From positions 172,167 to 236,166 of the forward strand of contig QKWP01000606.1 in NCBI GenBank assembly GCA_003550325.1: 64,000 nucleotides of DNA. The letters are read 5' to 3'. The DNA is from Gigaspora rosea. Taxonomy: Eukaryota > Glomeromycota > Glomeromycetes > Diversisporales > Gigasporaceae. Under the pieces are notes generated by a model. The model was not told the DNA's origin, did no database searches, and saw nothing but the letters and a program-made list of their open reading frames with translations. The translations under genes and the position numbers were made by a program. Position 1 is the stretch's first letter. The number at the start of each line of letters is the position of its first letter. Below are positions 36,229 to 47,382 of the stretch, piece after piece.

Positions 36229-36541
36229 CCTGGAAAATGAAAATAATGATACATAAGGGCACAGGGTGAAAATAATAAGGGCCCAAATTTGAAAATTTAT
36301 CGTAAATAATTAGATTTGTAATATGTTTTAACGTTTGAAATTATATAAATGTAATTTTCTTTTGGCAGTTAAACGTATTACTTTTTACTCAAAACTGCAT
36401 TTATTTCTTAGTGTCTTGTATAAATTGTAGCCACTTTAGCCAATTTTTAAAAGTAAGTAATTTAACGTTCTCTACGAATACAAATGACTTTTTGCAGTTT
36501 TAAGTATCTTTGATTAATGCATAGTAATCTTCACAAAATGT
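36229..36541. mobile_element. Truncated Harbinger-type MITE
   Basis: Collinear with the left and middle of the element at 44451-44854 (CCTGGAAAATGAAAATAAT, GGCAGTTAAACGTATTA, CATAGTAATCTTCACAAAAT). The right inverted repeat is missing. Confidence 0.65.
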
Positions 36542-36561
36542 GAATCATGTTTTATAACTAA

Positions 36562-36786
36562 TGTTGCGGCTGATGCTGAAATTGGCTGATGCTGAAATTT
36601 GGGGTCTCGATTTGAAACTATAAGCCCTGCTAAAATCCACATATACGCTTTAAATATCAAAGCTACCCCAAAGCCTACCCTAACCCTTTAAGACAAAAAC
36701 GAAAAACATCACAAAAAAATTTTAAAATTTCATATCAAAATAGGTCAAAATTTCAGCATCAGCCAATTTCAGCATCAGCCGCGACA
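36562..36786. mobile_element. 225-bp MITE, copy 2 (inverted)
   Basis: Same family as 35181-35406 in opposite orientation and nearly identical, including both doubled GGCTGATGCTGAAATT ends. Confidence 0.82.
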
Positions 36787-37567
36787 TTAAATATATAAAC
36801 TCCATAACTTTCTACGTATTACTTATAAATACAGGTTAGTTAAAAGGCCGTTCTTATGAAAATTTGTACTGTAATAAATTTTAAGTATTTGATAATCATC
36901 AATCATGGTTGGTTGATTTTTGGGGTCAAAACAAATCGGCCAATTTAGGTAGCGTTCCACCCTGTAAAAAATTAAACGTAGTTTGGTGTTAGGGCAACAA
37001 ACCTAATACCGTAATTGTAACTTTTACGAGGAAAAATTTTCTATTAGGCCATAAAATTTGGTTTCTTTGTTAAAATTCGAGTATTTTTTTTGTAAGAAAA
37101 TGGATCCTTCAATTTATTTACGCTATACCTGATCTTGAAGTTTGATCGGTCAAGATTACGAATTTTTTGTATGTGCGCTAGGGTGCTACCACAATTCGAA
37201 TGCATCATCCCCTGCAGAAAAGAAATCTTGTGCACATAACGCAGATAACAATTATACGCACATACTGAAATAAAGCGAGATAATGAGTTAAATCGAATAT
37301 AGATCAATTGATTTTTTATTTTAAATAATAAGAACAAAATCAAAATGCATCATAGGTGCTAAACACTATAATTCTATATACTAAAATTTACTGAGCAATC
37401 ATTATCTGATGCTCTAAGTGAAAATCCAGCATATCAAAAGAACTTCCTTTAACTCTAATCTTAGCTAATTCAATAATAATAAATATAATAAAAAACATCT
37501 AAAATATTAAATATGGATGTGTCAAAATAATACATTTGCGGGGTATAAGAACAATTCATATTCTAGA
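36787..37567. other. Intergenic, 3' flank of kinase copy 5
   Basis: No gene recognised. A minus-strand frame at 37044-37343 shows no domain and is not called. Confidence 0.4.
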
Positions 37568-39606
37568 TCACCAATCACTTCCCTGCCTAACTCCATTTGA
37601 ACCTCCTAAAACTTGATATACTTCATATTCTTCTACTGAAAAATTTTCACTAGTTTTTCTTATTGATTTATCATAATACCAGTGATAACATTGACATTCA
37701 CAATCATCTTTAAAATTTCCAGCTAAGCGTAAATCACCTCGAAAATATGGTCCATAGTTTCTTGATGATTTAATTGATTCATGAAGCTTAGCTCTACTAA
37801 TAATTGACTTATCAGGTTTGTTAGAATTCAAATTAAAAAGAAAACTTTTATTTGTATAATAATATTTTTCTTCATTTGGTGATTCCCTACTATATGGATT
37901 ATATCCTCCTATAATTTCATCAGTATCCTTAATCTTTAAGACTGCCAATGTTGGACCTTTATTATCACATCTATTATGAAAAATAGCTGGTGTAAATCCG
38001 TCGCTGCTACCTTTAACAAGTAGTCTGAATTCATATATTTAGATGCGTAAGAGCTTGTTATCCTAAAAAGCCTCGTAATAGTGTTTTTTTTAGATCCTTG
38101 AACAATCCACTTGGAAATAAATTTAAAATGTTCTTGATTTATTAAATATACATTTGATTGTTCTTGAGTATCTGATGTAAAAGTTTTGGAACTTAATGGA
38201 GAGGTCATATTAGAACTTAATGGAGGTATTACTTTAGAATTTAACGACAGAGACCCATTGGAGCTTAATGGAGAGGCCACAATGGGACTTGATGGAGGGG
38301 TCAGGATTAGTATTGGCTCTTTTGTAATATGAATGCTTTGAATAGGCTCTTTAATCAATTTATTTGGTATTAAATACTGCTCATTTTGTGGTTGAATCGG
38401 ATTTCCCATATTAGATTCTTTTAACTGTAAATGCTGAAGAACTTCAAACACTTCTTGAATATTTGGACGTTTATCAGGTTCTTCATCCCAACAACGTGTG
38501 TATAGATTAACATATTCTTTTGGTGTACCTTCTACTGGTTCCTCTCTTATTCCTTTAAAAATTTTAAATATTACTTCATCCCTGCTTTTACAGGATTCGA
38601 AAGGTAAACGACAACTTGAAATTTCCCAAAGAAGGACACCAAAACTGTAGACATCAGATTTTTCATCGCGTACATATCCATGATCGGCAAGGTATTTTGG
38701 TTCCATGTAAGCGGGTACACCACCTACAGCCCTTGTTGTTAGGGAAGTGCCGTTTATTACGTAATTTATTTTTATTAGGAGGTCATACCCCCTCCCCCCC
38801 GTGATCTAATTAGCAGCCAATAATAATTTTTATATATAATATATAGACGTGATAGACTGCTAACCCCCCCCCCCCTCGAAATTACGTAATAAACGGCACT
38901 TCCCTTATAATTTGATTTTTATTGACATGTTTCGATATGCTGAAATCAGCTATCATTATTTTGCCATCGTGCACCAAAATATTCCTAGAGTGCTATAAAA
39001 AATGAATAAAAGTTAAACTTGCTAATATAAACAATTTTAAATTTCAAACACCAAAATTCTTACAAGGTCTCTATGAACAATTTTTTCTTGGTTCTCATGT
39101 AAAGTATAATTCCTCTAGCAATCTCTAATGCTATACGTAATTTATCATTCCATGTAAGTTTTTCAGAGTTACGTGCCACATAATCTTGTAAGTTTGCCGC
39201 CATTAACGTATTGTAAGATTAAAAAATATTGATTATTATTATAATCTTTAGCTACACCATGAAATTGATTTATATTAGGATGATAATGCCTTGTGATTTT
39301 TAGTAGTAATTTAAGCTATGTTTTGTACAATATAAAGCTAATTAGAAATTATAAAAAAAATTTTTCACTATGCAGAAGTCTTATGTTACAAACCTCTTTA
39401 ACAAATATTTTGACAACTTTTTCATCTAATTTATGTTCAATTTTAAGACTTTTTAATGCAACTATTAATCCAGTACGTTCCCAAGATGCCTTTTCTATTT
39501 TACCGAATCCGCCTTCATCAATTAACTTGATATTCGTAAATTCATTATAGTTGTAAAGATTAACCTGCCATTCTTGAATCGTTTCGTCAATTATAGAAGA
39601 ATCCAT
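37568..39606 (-). pseudogene. Kinase-TLDc fusion, copy 5 (broken, with MITE insertion)
   Basis: Exons correspond to 39606-39394, 39315-39064 and 38992-37568. Exon 1 is open (DEGGFG loop, VALKSLK). Exon 2 has one extra base near 39195 and one missing near 39105; these cancel in length, so it is still 252 nt, but the out-of-frame part contains a stop. HRDL is kept and DFG is DFS. Exon 3 is interrupted by a 163-bp MITE (38742-38904) between 'ADFSISK' and the 'VPAYMEPKYL' segment. A further shift near 38037 separates the kinase-linker part from the TLDc part (GGYNPYSRESP...CQCYHWYYDKSI). The linker is longer than in the paralogs, with repeated PLSSN/PLSSK motifs. Confidence 0.82.
38742..38904. 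mobile_element. PIF/Harbinger-type MITE in an exon of kinase copy 5
   Basis: 26-bp perfect inverted ends beginning GGGAAGTGCCGTTTATTAC, flanked by the 3-bp duplication TTA (38739-38741 and 38905-38907), the classical Harbinger signature. The interior has C-runs on one strand. The frame of the flanking kinase exon is continuous if the element and one TTA are ignored. Confidence 0.9.
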
Positions 39607-39897
39607 TCTGAAACGCCATAAAATATCTTTCTAACAATACGCCTTTAATAAATGCATGTTTTCCCGATATCATATGCATAATGCATAAATGCGAAAGCTA
39701 GTTTTAAGTAATATGCACAAGTTTTTCTCGTTTAGGATTATTATTACTACTTCTAAAGATTGGCAAAGTTGCAACTTAATTTATAGTTAAGTTCATGCAC
39801 TGCACGCCATACATGGCAGTGTTACGAAAGTACAATCTTCACAATACGTGTAATTTCACGTATCTGCTTAATAAAGATAGGTTTATCATGATTTTTA

Positions 39898-40131
39898 CAG
39901 GGCTATCTCCAAATTTCCGGGTCGGATGCGACGGAATTTTGTCGGTGTTAGCCTTAGTTATTAGCAGATTCTATAGCAAACTATCAGCTGGGCATTTTTT
40001 TTTAAAATGTTAAAGGTGAGACCTTGCTGGGCATTTTTTATTTAATGAATGGATATGATTTATTAGTAAAATTTTGGACAAAATTGATCAATTCCGATGT
40101 ATCGCGACCCGGAATTTTTGGGGACCCCCTG
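39898..40131. mobile_element. Tc1/mariner-type MITE
   Basis: The ends CAGGGCTATCTCCAAATTTC and the reverse complement of GGAATTTTTGGGGACCCCCT align with small gaps through TTCCGGGTCG. TA lies on both sides (39896-39897 and 40132-40133). The CAGGG(GG)..CCCC end type is common in Tc1/mariner MITEs. No transposase. Confidence 0.72.
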
Positions 40132-40388
40132 TATGTGTAATAGACTAGGAAAACCCGCCTTTGACACTAAAGTGCCGGTTTCTAACTGTATGTCTTTCAC
40201 TTTTTACCCTATGTTGATATAATAAATTATCGGGTTTTTTTACTTCGAAAATATCGAAAATTTGATCAAAGATCATCCAATCATATATGTTGACCACAGG
40301 TCAAGCACGGTACCACGTGATACCAGAACACGTGATCGGCAGAAGTGCAACGTGACTCACCTCAATGTGACACAACGTCAGCAAGAAC
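40132..40388. promoter_or_regulatory. Possible promoter region, split by a MITE
   Basis: From about 40290 the GC content rises and CACGTGA-type motifs recur (ACCACGTGATACC, ACACGTGATCGG). Ignoring the hAT element at 40389-40653, the sequence continues as AACCAATCAAAGG, a CCAAT-box motif, and then CATAAATACC upstream of the reading frames on the plus strand. A promoter is inferred from motif order only. Confidence 0.35.
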
Positions 40389-40653
40389 TAGGGTGTCCAG
40401 GATTATGATCCGGTAAATGTCAAATTATGCATCCGGTAAATTGCAAATTATGCGAATTATGCAAATTTTGAGTTATTAGGCAATAAAATTTCAAAAGAAC
40501 AACAAGTCAGGTGATTACAGCCACCAGTTTATTCATTTAACTAACCAATTTTTGTTTACATGCTGCATGAAAGTGAGGGGATTATGCGATTTCATATAGT
40601 AAAAATCGCAAATTATGCGCATATTATGCCGGATCATAATCCTGGACACCCTA
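40389..40653. mobile_element. hAT-type MITE, 265 bp
   Basis: The terminal inverted repeats TAGGGTGTCCAGGATTATGA and its reverse complement are flanked by the perfect 8-bp duplication GCAAGAAC (40381-40388 and 40654-40661). The interior repeats AAATTATGC-type motifs. Confidence 0.9.
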
Positions 40654-40699
40654 GCAAGAACCAATCAAAGGCCGATCACGGGGTCAAAGATCACATGCG

Positions 40700-41039
40700 G
40701 CATGAGACTGTCACACAAACAAGCCACCAAAAAATACGCCATAAATACCAACAACCCCAATCCCTACAACTCTGTCCTGAAAAATCAGAAGAATTCATTC
40801 GCCCCACCCAAACCCTCCACAAACTAGAGTCATAGCACTAAAAAAAAAAAAAAGCATGCCTCAATTGTGAAAACCTAAGAAGCGCTTTTAAAAAGCACTA
40901 TAAAGGAATGTCAGTCTACGACAATATCAAAAGATTGCAAAGAGATATCGACGAAACATACGCAATGATTGAAGAATCAAAGGCGCGAAATGCACGATTG
41001 CGGAGCAAATACGGGTGTGAGGACGAGGAGGAGGAGTAA
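40700..41039 (+). pseudogene. Small charged coiled-coil protein, probably broken
   Basis: The region is distinctly richer in GC and in used codons than its surroundings. One frame starts ATG at about 40708 (MRLSHKQATKKYAINTNN, then Asn/Pro/Lys-rich) and stops at TAG 40825. After a run of 14 A, another frame reads ACLNCENLRSAFKKHYKG, then SVYDNIKRLQRDIDETYAMI and a basic, coiled-coil-like stretch ending in CEDEEEE and TAA at 41037-41039. The second frame has an internal ATG at 40908 (43 codons). The two parts look like one gene separated by a stop and A-run slippage, or two exons. I do not recognise the family. Confidence 0.45.
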
Positions 41040-41175
41040 TTGTTTTTTGAAAGATATATTTTTTTAGTTTTTTGTTTAAATATTTTAAGAAATTTTTTAT
41101 ATTTTTTTAAAAATATTTGTTTTTGTTGTTTTTATTTTTATATTAAATATTTTTATGATTTTTAACATTTATCGC

Positions 41176-41499
41176 TAGTGTGATTCATCGCTACCCCCTG
41201 ATCGACATCGCTACCCCTGATCGACCAATCATTTTGTTTGTTTTGATTTTACATTAATCAAAACAAAACAAATAGCGCCCATGTTATGATTAGGGTTAGG
41301 GTTTGGCAGGACATGAGTTAGAAGGCCCTCTTAACCCAAAATTTCGCAAGGAATTTTTTTTGTCAAGAAAAAAGTGTAGTTTCTTAGTCAAAATTTTAAG
41401 TTAGAATTGATTTTTTAAAAAAAGTTTTTGCTTCTATTTCACATTACACCTGATCCTGCATCCCGATTGGTCAATCGGGGGTGGCGATGCATCGCACTG
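41176..41499. mobile_element. hAT-like degenerate MITE
   Basis: Ends TAGTGTGATTCATCGC and the reverse complement of GCGATGCATCGCACTG both fit YARNG. Similarity continues inward through ACCCCYGATYGACCAATC. No 8-bp duplication is visible. The interior holds TTAGGGTTAGGGTTTGG, which is not a telomere here, and a TTTTGTTT hairpin. Confidence 0.55.
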
Positions 41500-42129
41500 G
41501 GGATGAATGATAACTCTCTATTTTTATATAATTAAAAAAATTTATTAAATTAAAAAAGGGATTATATATATGTACCCAAAGGTATATATACCCGCATCAT
41601 GTGACCTATAGATCACCACAAAAATTCAGGATCAGGTGTAACGTTACAAGATCAGAAAAATTCAAAACAAACATTCATTTTGACAAAAATCGCTCATTTC
41701 GCAAGAAACTGTATACTAAACCACCTTCTGTACATTAATTAAAAGTTTTTCTTGAGCGATTTTACTATATAATAGCCTAAACCCTAACCCTAATATAGTT
41801 CACACCCTAACCATAACCTAATATAAACAATATTGATTCTGTATGTAATATCATATGATCAAAATAATGGGTACAAAAAAATTTAATGTACCCTATGGGG
41901 TATAACTAAATTAATTTATTAAAAAAAAAATAAAAGCCCGTAAATTATAAATGAGTTTGATTAATAGAAGATATTATTAAAAAATATTACAAAATAAAAA
42001 AGAAGAATTAGAAAACCAGAAATTTTTTTGTTTTTTTTGTTTTTTTCTGCTTTATTCAATTCTTATATGGCGACAGTTATTTCAAAATTATTGGATAAAA
42101 AACAATGAAGTTTTTCTCTATTCTAATTT
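41500..42129. other. Intergenic, AT-rich
   Basis: Includes GTACCC/GGGTAC blocks at 41570-41595 and 41868-41900 that might bound another decayed repeat, and ACCCTAACCCTAA near 41788. No gene. Confidence 0.35.
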
Positions 42130-42345
42130 AGAATCTGTGTGAAAAATTATGTTTGATGAAGAGAAATGTATTAAATTTTTAATAGAGAAAATTTTATTTA
42201 ATAAAGCCCCTAAAAAATGTATAAAATGTGATAAAGAAGGGTTTTATCAAAAAAATAAATTGTAAATTTGTAAAAATGGTTACTGTCATAAATCGGTATC
42301 CATATTTCATGATTCATTTTTTGTAAAACATTGTTTAATATTAGA
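42130..42345 (+). pseudogene. Possible Merlin/ISXO2-type transposase remnant
   Basis: In one plus-strand frame: FDEEKCIKFLIEKILFNKAP, then KCIKCDKEGF, a short gap with a stop, ICKNGYCHKSVSIFHDSFF. The CxxC...CxxxxCH zinc-ribbon-like arrangement followed by a 'VSIFxxSFF' segment resembles the N-terminus of ISXO2/Merlin-type transposases. Only this part is recognisable. Identification is by memory of the family pattern. Confidence 0.35.
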
Positions 42346-42599
42346 GGTCCGAACCGGGTTATACAAACCCAGGTGCAAAATTTATTTAACTTAAATTTTA
42401 AAACATGTTAGAGTAAATCATTTGAGAATTAATTGATCACTTTTACAAAAAAAATTAACAATAATTTCATCTAGAAATAGAAATAGAGAAATTGTTGAAT
42501 TATATTTAAATGAATTTATTTAGTAGTGAAAACATAAAAAACAATTTATGAATTTCACTTTTAGATACAATTAGTTTATATAAAAAATAAATTTTATTT

Positions 42600-42960
42600 A
42601 ATGTTTTATTAAAATTATAAATAATAAAAATATGGTAAAAATAAACAAAAAAAATTATCTTTTATTTTTTTGCTAAAAAAATTATTTTCGAAATGTTCTT
42701 TTTTTTTAGGTTTAGAAAGTAGTGAACTTTTTGGTTTCTGTACTGGTTCGTATTGTGGAGTTGTGTGACCACTTACAAATCTTTCTACAAAATACTACCA
42801 TTATATTGGTTAGTTATATTTTCGTTTTTTTTTTCAAAATAGGCTTATACATTTTTGCATGAAAATTATGTGTAACTAATTTGGGTAAATGTTTAGGAAT
42901 AACTAGACCAACATTGCAATTAGGGTTATTTGTAATGCAAGCATAAATAAAAGATAAAAA
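42600..42960 (-). pseudogene. Unrecognised coding remnant
   Basis: Minus-strand pieces look coded: SFIYACITNNPNCNVGLVIP with KHLPKLVTHNFHAKMYKPIL, then after stops ERFVSGHTTPQYEPVQKPKS with a lysine-rich tail. No domain is recognised. It lies near the transposase remnant but on the opposite strand. Confidence 0.3.
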
Positions 42961-44450
42961 ATAAATAACAGTTTCATTTTTTTATATTAAAATAAGAATA
43001 ATGTAATTATTTATATTTTGATATTATATAATTTAAAAATATAAATAATCCAAAAATAAATATCAAATATGTTGTCCTTTGATATTTTATATTTAATTTT
43101 TATTATGTATTTTCACCATGTGAAAGAGAAAAAATGAAATTAGTTTCAAGATCTTTTTATAAAGTATACATCATATGTTTAAAATTACGAAATATTATTG
43201 ATTCTAAGCAACATATTTTTTTCATTTAAAGAATGAGAATTTGAAATTTAATAAACAATTAATTTTTATGATATTAATCATATTGAAAACGGATGTGTGT
43301 TTTTTAAAGGCAGGAGGAAAGATACTATAATTAAATCCAAAATACGATTTAATAAACATGGTATAGCTTATTGTAATTAAATAATGATTTTATATATGTG
43401 TATGATAAAAAATTTCAACATAAAATCTTAAAAGATAAATGTGATAAAGTAGAACTTGGAATTTTTCAAATAAATATGGTATCATAACACTGGTCAAAAT
43501 CAAAAATATTATCCTAATATCATCTAAGAATCGCCTATATGGATTTACATACGTATTAGGGCTCATAGGAGGACATTCGTCTGATTGGCTGATGATTTAT
43601 TTATACAGTTTAAAGTACTTTTCAAATTGTAATGTTTCACAATTTTACTTAAGAAAAATAATTTATTTTTTATAATTAGAGTTGGAAAAGTGTTGCACTT
43701 CGCTATACAAAATAATCACAAAATAATCATAAAAACAGAGAAGTTTACATAGAAGCAAAGTTACTATGTGTATTATTAGTAAAACGGGTATACAAGTACT
43801 GATTGCAAAAAAATAGTCGAATACAAAGAACGATCAAGGTGGTTAAGGTAAAAGTTAGATTTTAAAAATAGACTCTTACAAGCTATTAATTTATTGTATT
43901 TAATTTAAATTACTTCTTTTAAACTACCTTTCAATAACATATTATTTTTATTCTTGTATAGAGCTTATTAAATAGACAGATATAATATGACTTTAGAATC
44001 GATAGTTCTGTATATGTGGCATTAACTAATAATACTGTATACTAATTAATAATATAAAGACAACGCAGTAGTTGTAATAACGAAAAATACTTATTATTAT
44101 TTAAGAATTTACATGAATAAAAAATGAAATTTCTTGTTTTTTGAGAGGTACAAATACGAATACAGTATTAATTAGAGAAATATACAGTATATAAATAAGT
44201 AAAGTTTGTTGATTAATAATATATTTTGAGAATAGTAACGTTTCTAGCGAAGGCAGTGATAATTAAAGCTAGATTTTCCTCGAATATATAATTTATACTG
44301 TAAAAAAAATATAAGCTTCGCTGATATAAAGTTTATTTGATTGATCAATTACCACAATTTGATTGGTTAATTATCATGGGAACATGGGAAATCACGGGTA
44401 AATCTGCAAAAATTGACCAATCATATGAATGTCTTCTTCCTAGGATATTA
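42961..44450. other. Intergenic, very AT-rich
   Basis: A short coded-looking plus-strand stretch (FYDINHIENGCVFFKGRRKD) lies near 43275-43340, possibly the tail of the transposase remnant at 42.1 kb. Nothing else recognised. Confidence 0.3.
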
Positions 44451-44854
44451 GGGCTGGAAAATGAAAATAATTACACATAAGGGCCCAAAGTGGTAATAAT
44501 TACATAGAAAGGCCTAAATTTTGAAAATATTACAATCAACCAAATTATTGTAAATAATTGGATTTTCAATAAGTTTTTAACATTTGGAATTACATAAATG
44601 TATTTTTTTTTGGCAGTTAAACGTATTATTTTGTATTCAGTATTGCATTTTTTTCTTAGCGTCTTGCAAGTAAAAATTATAACTACTTTAGCCTATTTTT
44701 AATAGTATTTTAACTTTCTCTACGAATATAAATAAGTTTTTGCAGTTCTAAATATCTTCGATTAACGCATAGTAACCTTCACAAAATTTGGGCCTTTATG
44801 TAATTATTTTTTACTTTGGGCCTTTATTTGTAATTATTTTCATTTTCCAGGCCC
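44451..44854. mobile_element. Harbinger-type MITE, 404 bp, long TIRs
   Basis: The left end GGGCTGGAAAATGAAAATAA and right end TTATTTTCATTTTCCAGGCCC (one gap) are inverted over about 75 bp. They are flanked by TTA (44448-44450 and 44855-44857). Relatives at 36229-36541 (truncated) and about 34910 (fragment) show an active past family. Confidence 0.82.
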
Positions 44855-45971
44855 TTATATGTAAATTCCCTAAAATTATTATAGCTTAAAGCTTTCAATT
44901 TTTTATAACATTAACTATTTGTTTATAAGTAATATATATTATTTAACCAAAATAGATAGTTAGAACTATTAATTAAATTAATAGGTTTAATTATTTATTT
45001 TAGTTAAATAATATTTCTAAACAAATAATTAAAATTATAAAAAAAAAATTAGACAAATTTATAGTTATACCGGTAATAGAATTGAAAAATATATAAATAA
45101 GTCAAAGGTTGCTTTCATATTATATATTTGTAAAGCAAATTTTGTATAAAATTATACAAATCTAAATTTAACTTATATATATATTTTTTGAGATCCTGCT
45201 ATAATTAATTTTTTAAAATTTAAAAATTTTTAATACTAAGAAATTTGCAAAATTTAATCTAAAAATTAAGTTAATAGTTTCTTATCATATATTATTTATA
45301 TTTTTATATTAATCTATAGTAAATAAGTTATATAGTATAGATATCTAATCTTTTGAGTATTGGATATCAGAAATAACAGGTTATCAGATTTTTGATTTTG
45401 ACAGAACTGGTTTGTTTTTAGGGTCAAGATTAGTACAAAATTGCGAGATCATTTAATGTTAAGAAGTGCAACAGGGTTAACCTAGTAAAATTTCGAGATA
45501 TAAAAATAGGGGCCACAAAGTGCATGGGGACACTAACTAGTCTAGCCTATTTATAATTAAATTTTTTAATACTGTAAGTAAATTTTAATTGACCAAAAAT
45601 TAAAATTAAATTATTGATTAACTAAAATAATCTTTTCAAATTACGCGTATTTACTATCTTTAATTTTTATTAATATAAAATTCTATATAAAATTTTATAT
45701 ATCAATAAAACTTTTAATAAAATTAAAATATAAAAAGAATATAAACATGTAAAACTCAATTAAAAAATTATGCAACCTTAATTTAAATTTTATCTTTATT
45801 TGCATTTTTTCGATTAGTTTTTAAACAATTAAAATTATTATAAATCAAATATAAGTAATTATTATGAACGATATGCTTATATATCTTTAAAATGATTAAT
45901 CAAAGTACAAATTCAAAATAATTAATAAAATTGTCTAATCGCAAGTGTTGTAAATTTAATATTGTACTCAC
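44855..45971. other. Intergenic, extremely AT-rich
   Basis: No gene or bounded repeat seen. Possible distal 3' exons of the kinase at 46-47 kb would lie here but were not found. Confidence 0.4.
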
Positions 45972-47290
45972 CAGCAGGAACTTCAAAGGAATCAATAGGT
46001 CTACTTGCTAATATAGCATAATTAGTTTTAATGAATGAAAAATATCATATGTTTTTTGAAATAAATACCTTTAATTGCGCTTGCAATTCTTTGAGTGTTG
46101 ATAATTTTGCTTGTATACATAAAATCAGAATGTTTTGGTTGAATAATTGGCAATGTTTTGGCTTTTTTATCTGCATCTAAGAATTTCTTTTTAATTTCGT
46201 CTGTACCATTTGAGCTCTCCAACTTCTTTTTCCAAACGTTAAGTTTTTTATAAACATCATAAGCACTAGGCCGTTTTTGTGGATCATGATCCATGCATTG
46301 CTTAGCTAATTCAATATAGCAATCCGGAGTTCCAGAAGCAAATTCAGGCCGCAAAACCGGTATAAATTTTTATTGCAAGTTCATTATCGAATTGATAACC
46401 ATCAAAAGGCCTTTGTCCAGTCGACATCTCTGACATTATGACCCCAAAGCCATAAATATCAGCAGCTTTTGTAAACTTTTGCCTGACAAAACATCCGGAT
46501 ATACGTAAGGCATAACTCCATAAACACAATCTTTAGAATCAGTTTCATCAACTTTTTTGGACAATCCTAGATCTGAGATATAAGATTGTAAAGCTTTACT
46601 AACGCTTTGATCTTGCAAAATATTACCGCTATGAAAATCTGCGTGAATATACCCTGCATCATGAATTAGATATAGATCATTTGAAATATCGTAGTTTCAA
46701 TTTAGTCCCCCAAATAAGACTTTGAAATTTGATTTTAAAAACTTGTGAAGATTTCCACTATCCGCATATTGAAATACCATCAAGTAATTATTTTCATTGT
46801 TTCGAGTTAATCCATATATCTTAAGCTTACTGCCATACCAACTACATTTCAAATGATTATCAAACTTTATAATTAATTAAATAAGGTAAGTTAGTATATT
46901 ATAGATTTAACTAATTGCTGAACGATTTAACTCACTTCTTTTAAAGAACCAGACAAGGTCTTGAGTGCAACGATGCTATTGGATTCACGAGATCTCTTAT
47001 CAGTTTTTTTAATTTCTTCAATTTTTCGTATGCCATCAGACCAAGTTGCAGAATATACTGAACCAAATCCTCCTTTACCAATTTCTTTAACATCAGATAA
47101 TCTACTTAATGGAATCCATTCAATCACATTCTCATATCCACAGGTTCTAAGTTGAAATGCTTTCAAACAATCGTCAATGTCTTTATTTTTACTCGTCCAC
47201 CTTGTTGCTATGTCTGGATCGCATGCTATACACCATACTCTCCAAGTGTTATTTTCATTACAATGTGCACAGTTTCCATATTTAGATTCT
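45972..47290 (-). pseudogene. Cys-rich-leader protein kinase (broken)
   Basis: Exon 47290-46936 begins after acceptor GTAAAG with one base completing a codon. It reads YGNCAHCNENNT, WRVWCIACDP, 'IDDCLKAFQLR', 'EWIPL', glycine loop GKGGFG and VALK lysine. A 71-bp intron leads to exon 46864-46069 with HADFHSGN (HRD equivalent), DLG, MPYVYPDVL and ADIYGFGVIM. It is broken by a TGA near 46700 (probably in place of Trp), a one-base loss near 46480 and a one-base gain near 46355. A donor GTATTT at 46068, a 61-bp intron and an in-phase 36-nt exon (46007-45972, SRPIDSFEVPAG) with donor GTGAGT suggest the 3' end continues. Same family as 15.0-17.9 kb. Confidence 0.75.
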
Positions 47291-47382
47291 CTTTACAATC
47301 ATATTATATATTATATAATATTTATTTCAATTATTACGCTATCTTAAACTTTATAACCAATGTAAATAATTTTTATACTTAC

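Noticed and set aside
37044-37343. 99-codon minus-strand open frame
   Set aside because: No domain, no paralog in the window, and not supported by splice or start context.
41285-41310. Telomeric repeat (TTAGGGTTAGGG)
   Set aside because: Only two imperfect units inside a hAT-like MITE; similar GGGTTAGGG text is part of the MITEs at 35181 and 36562.
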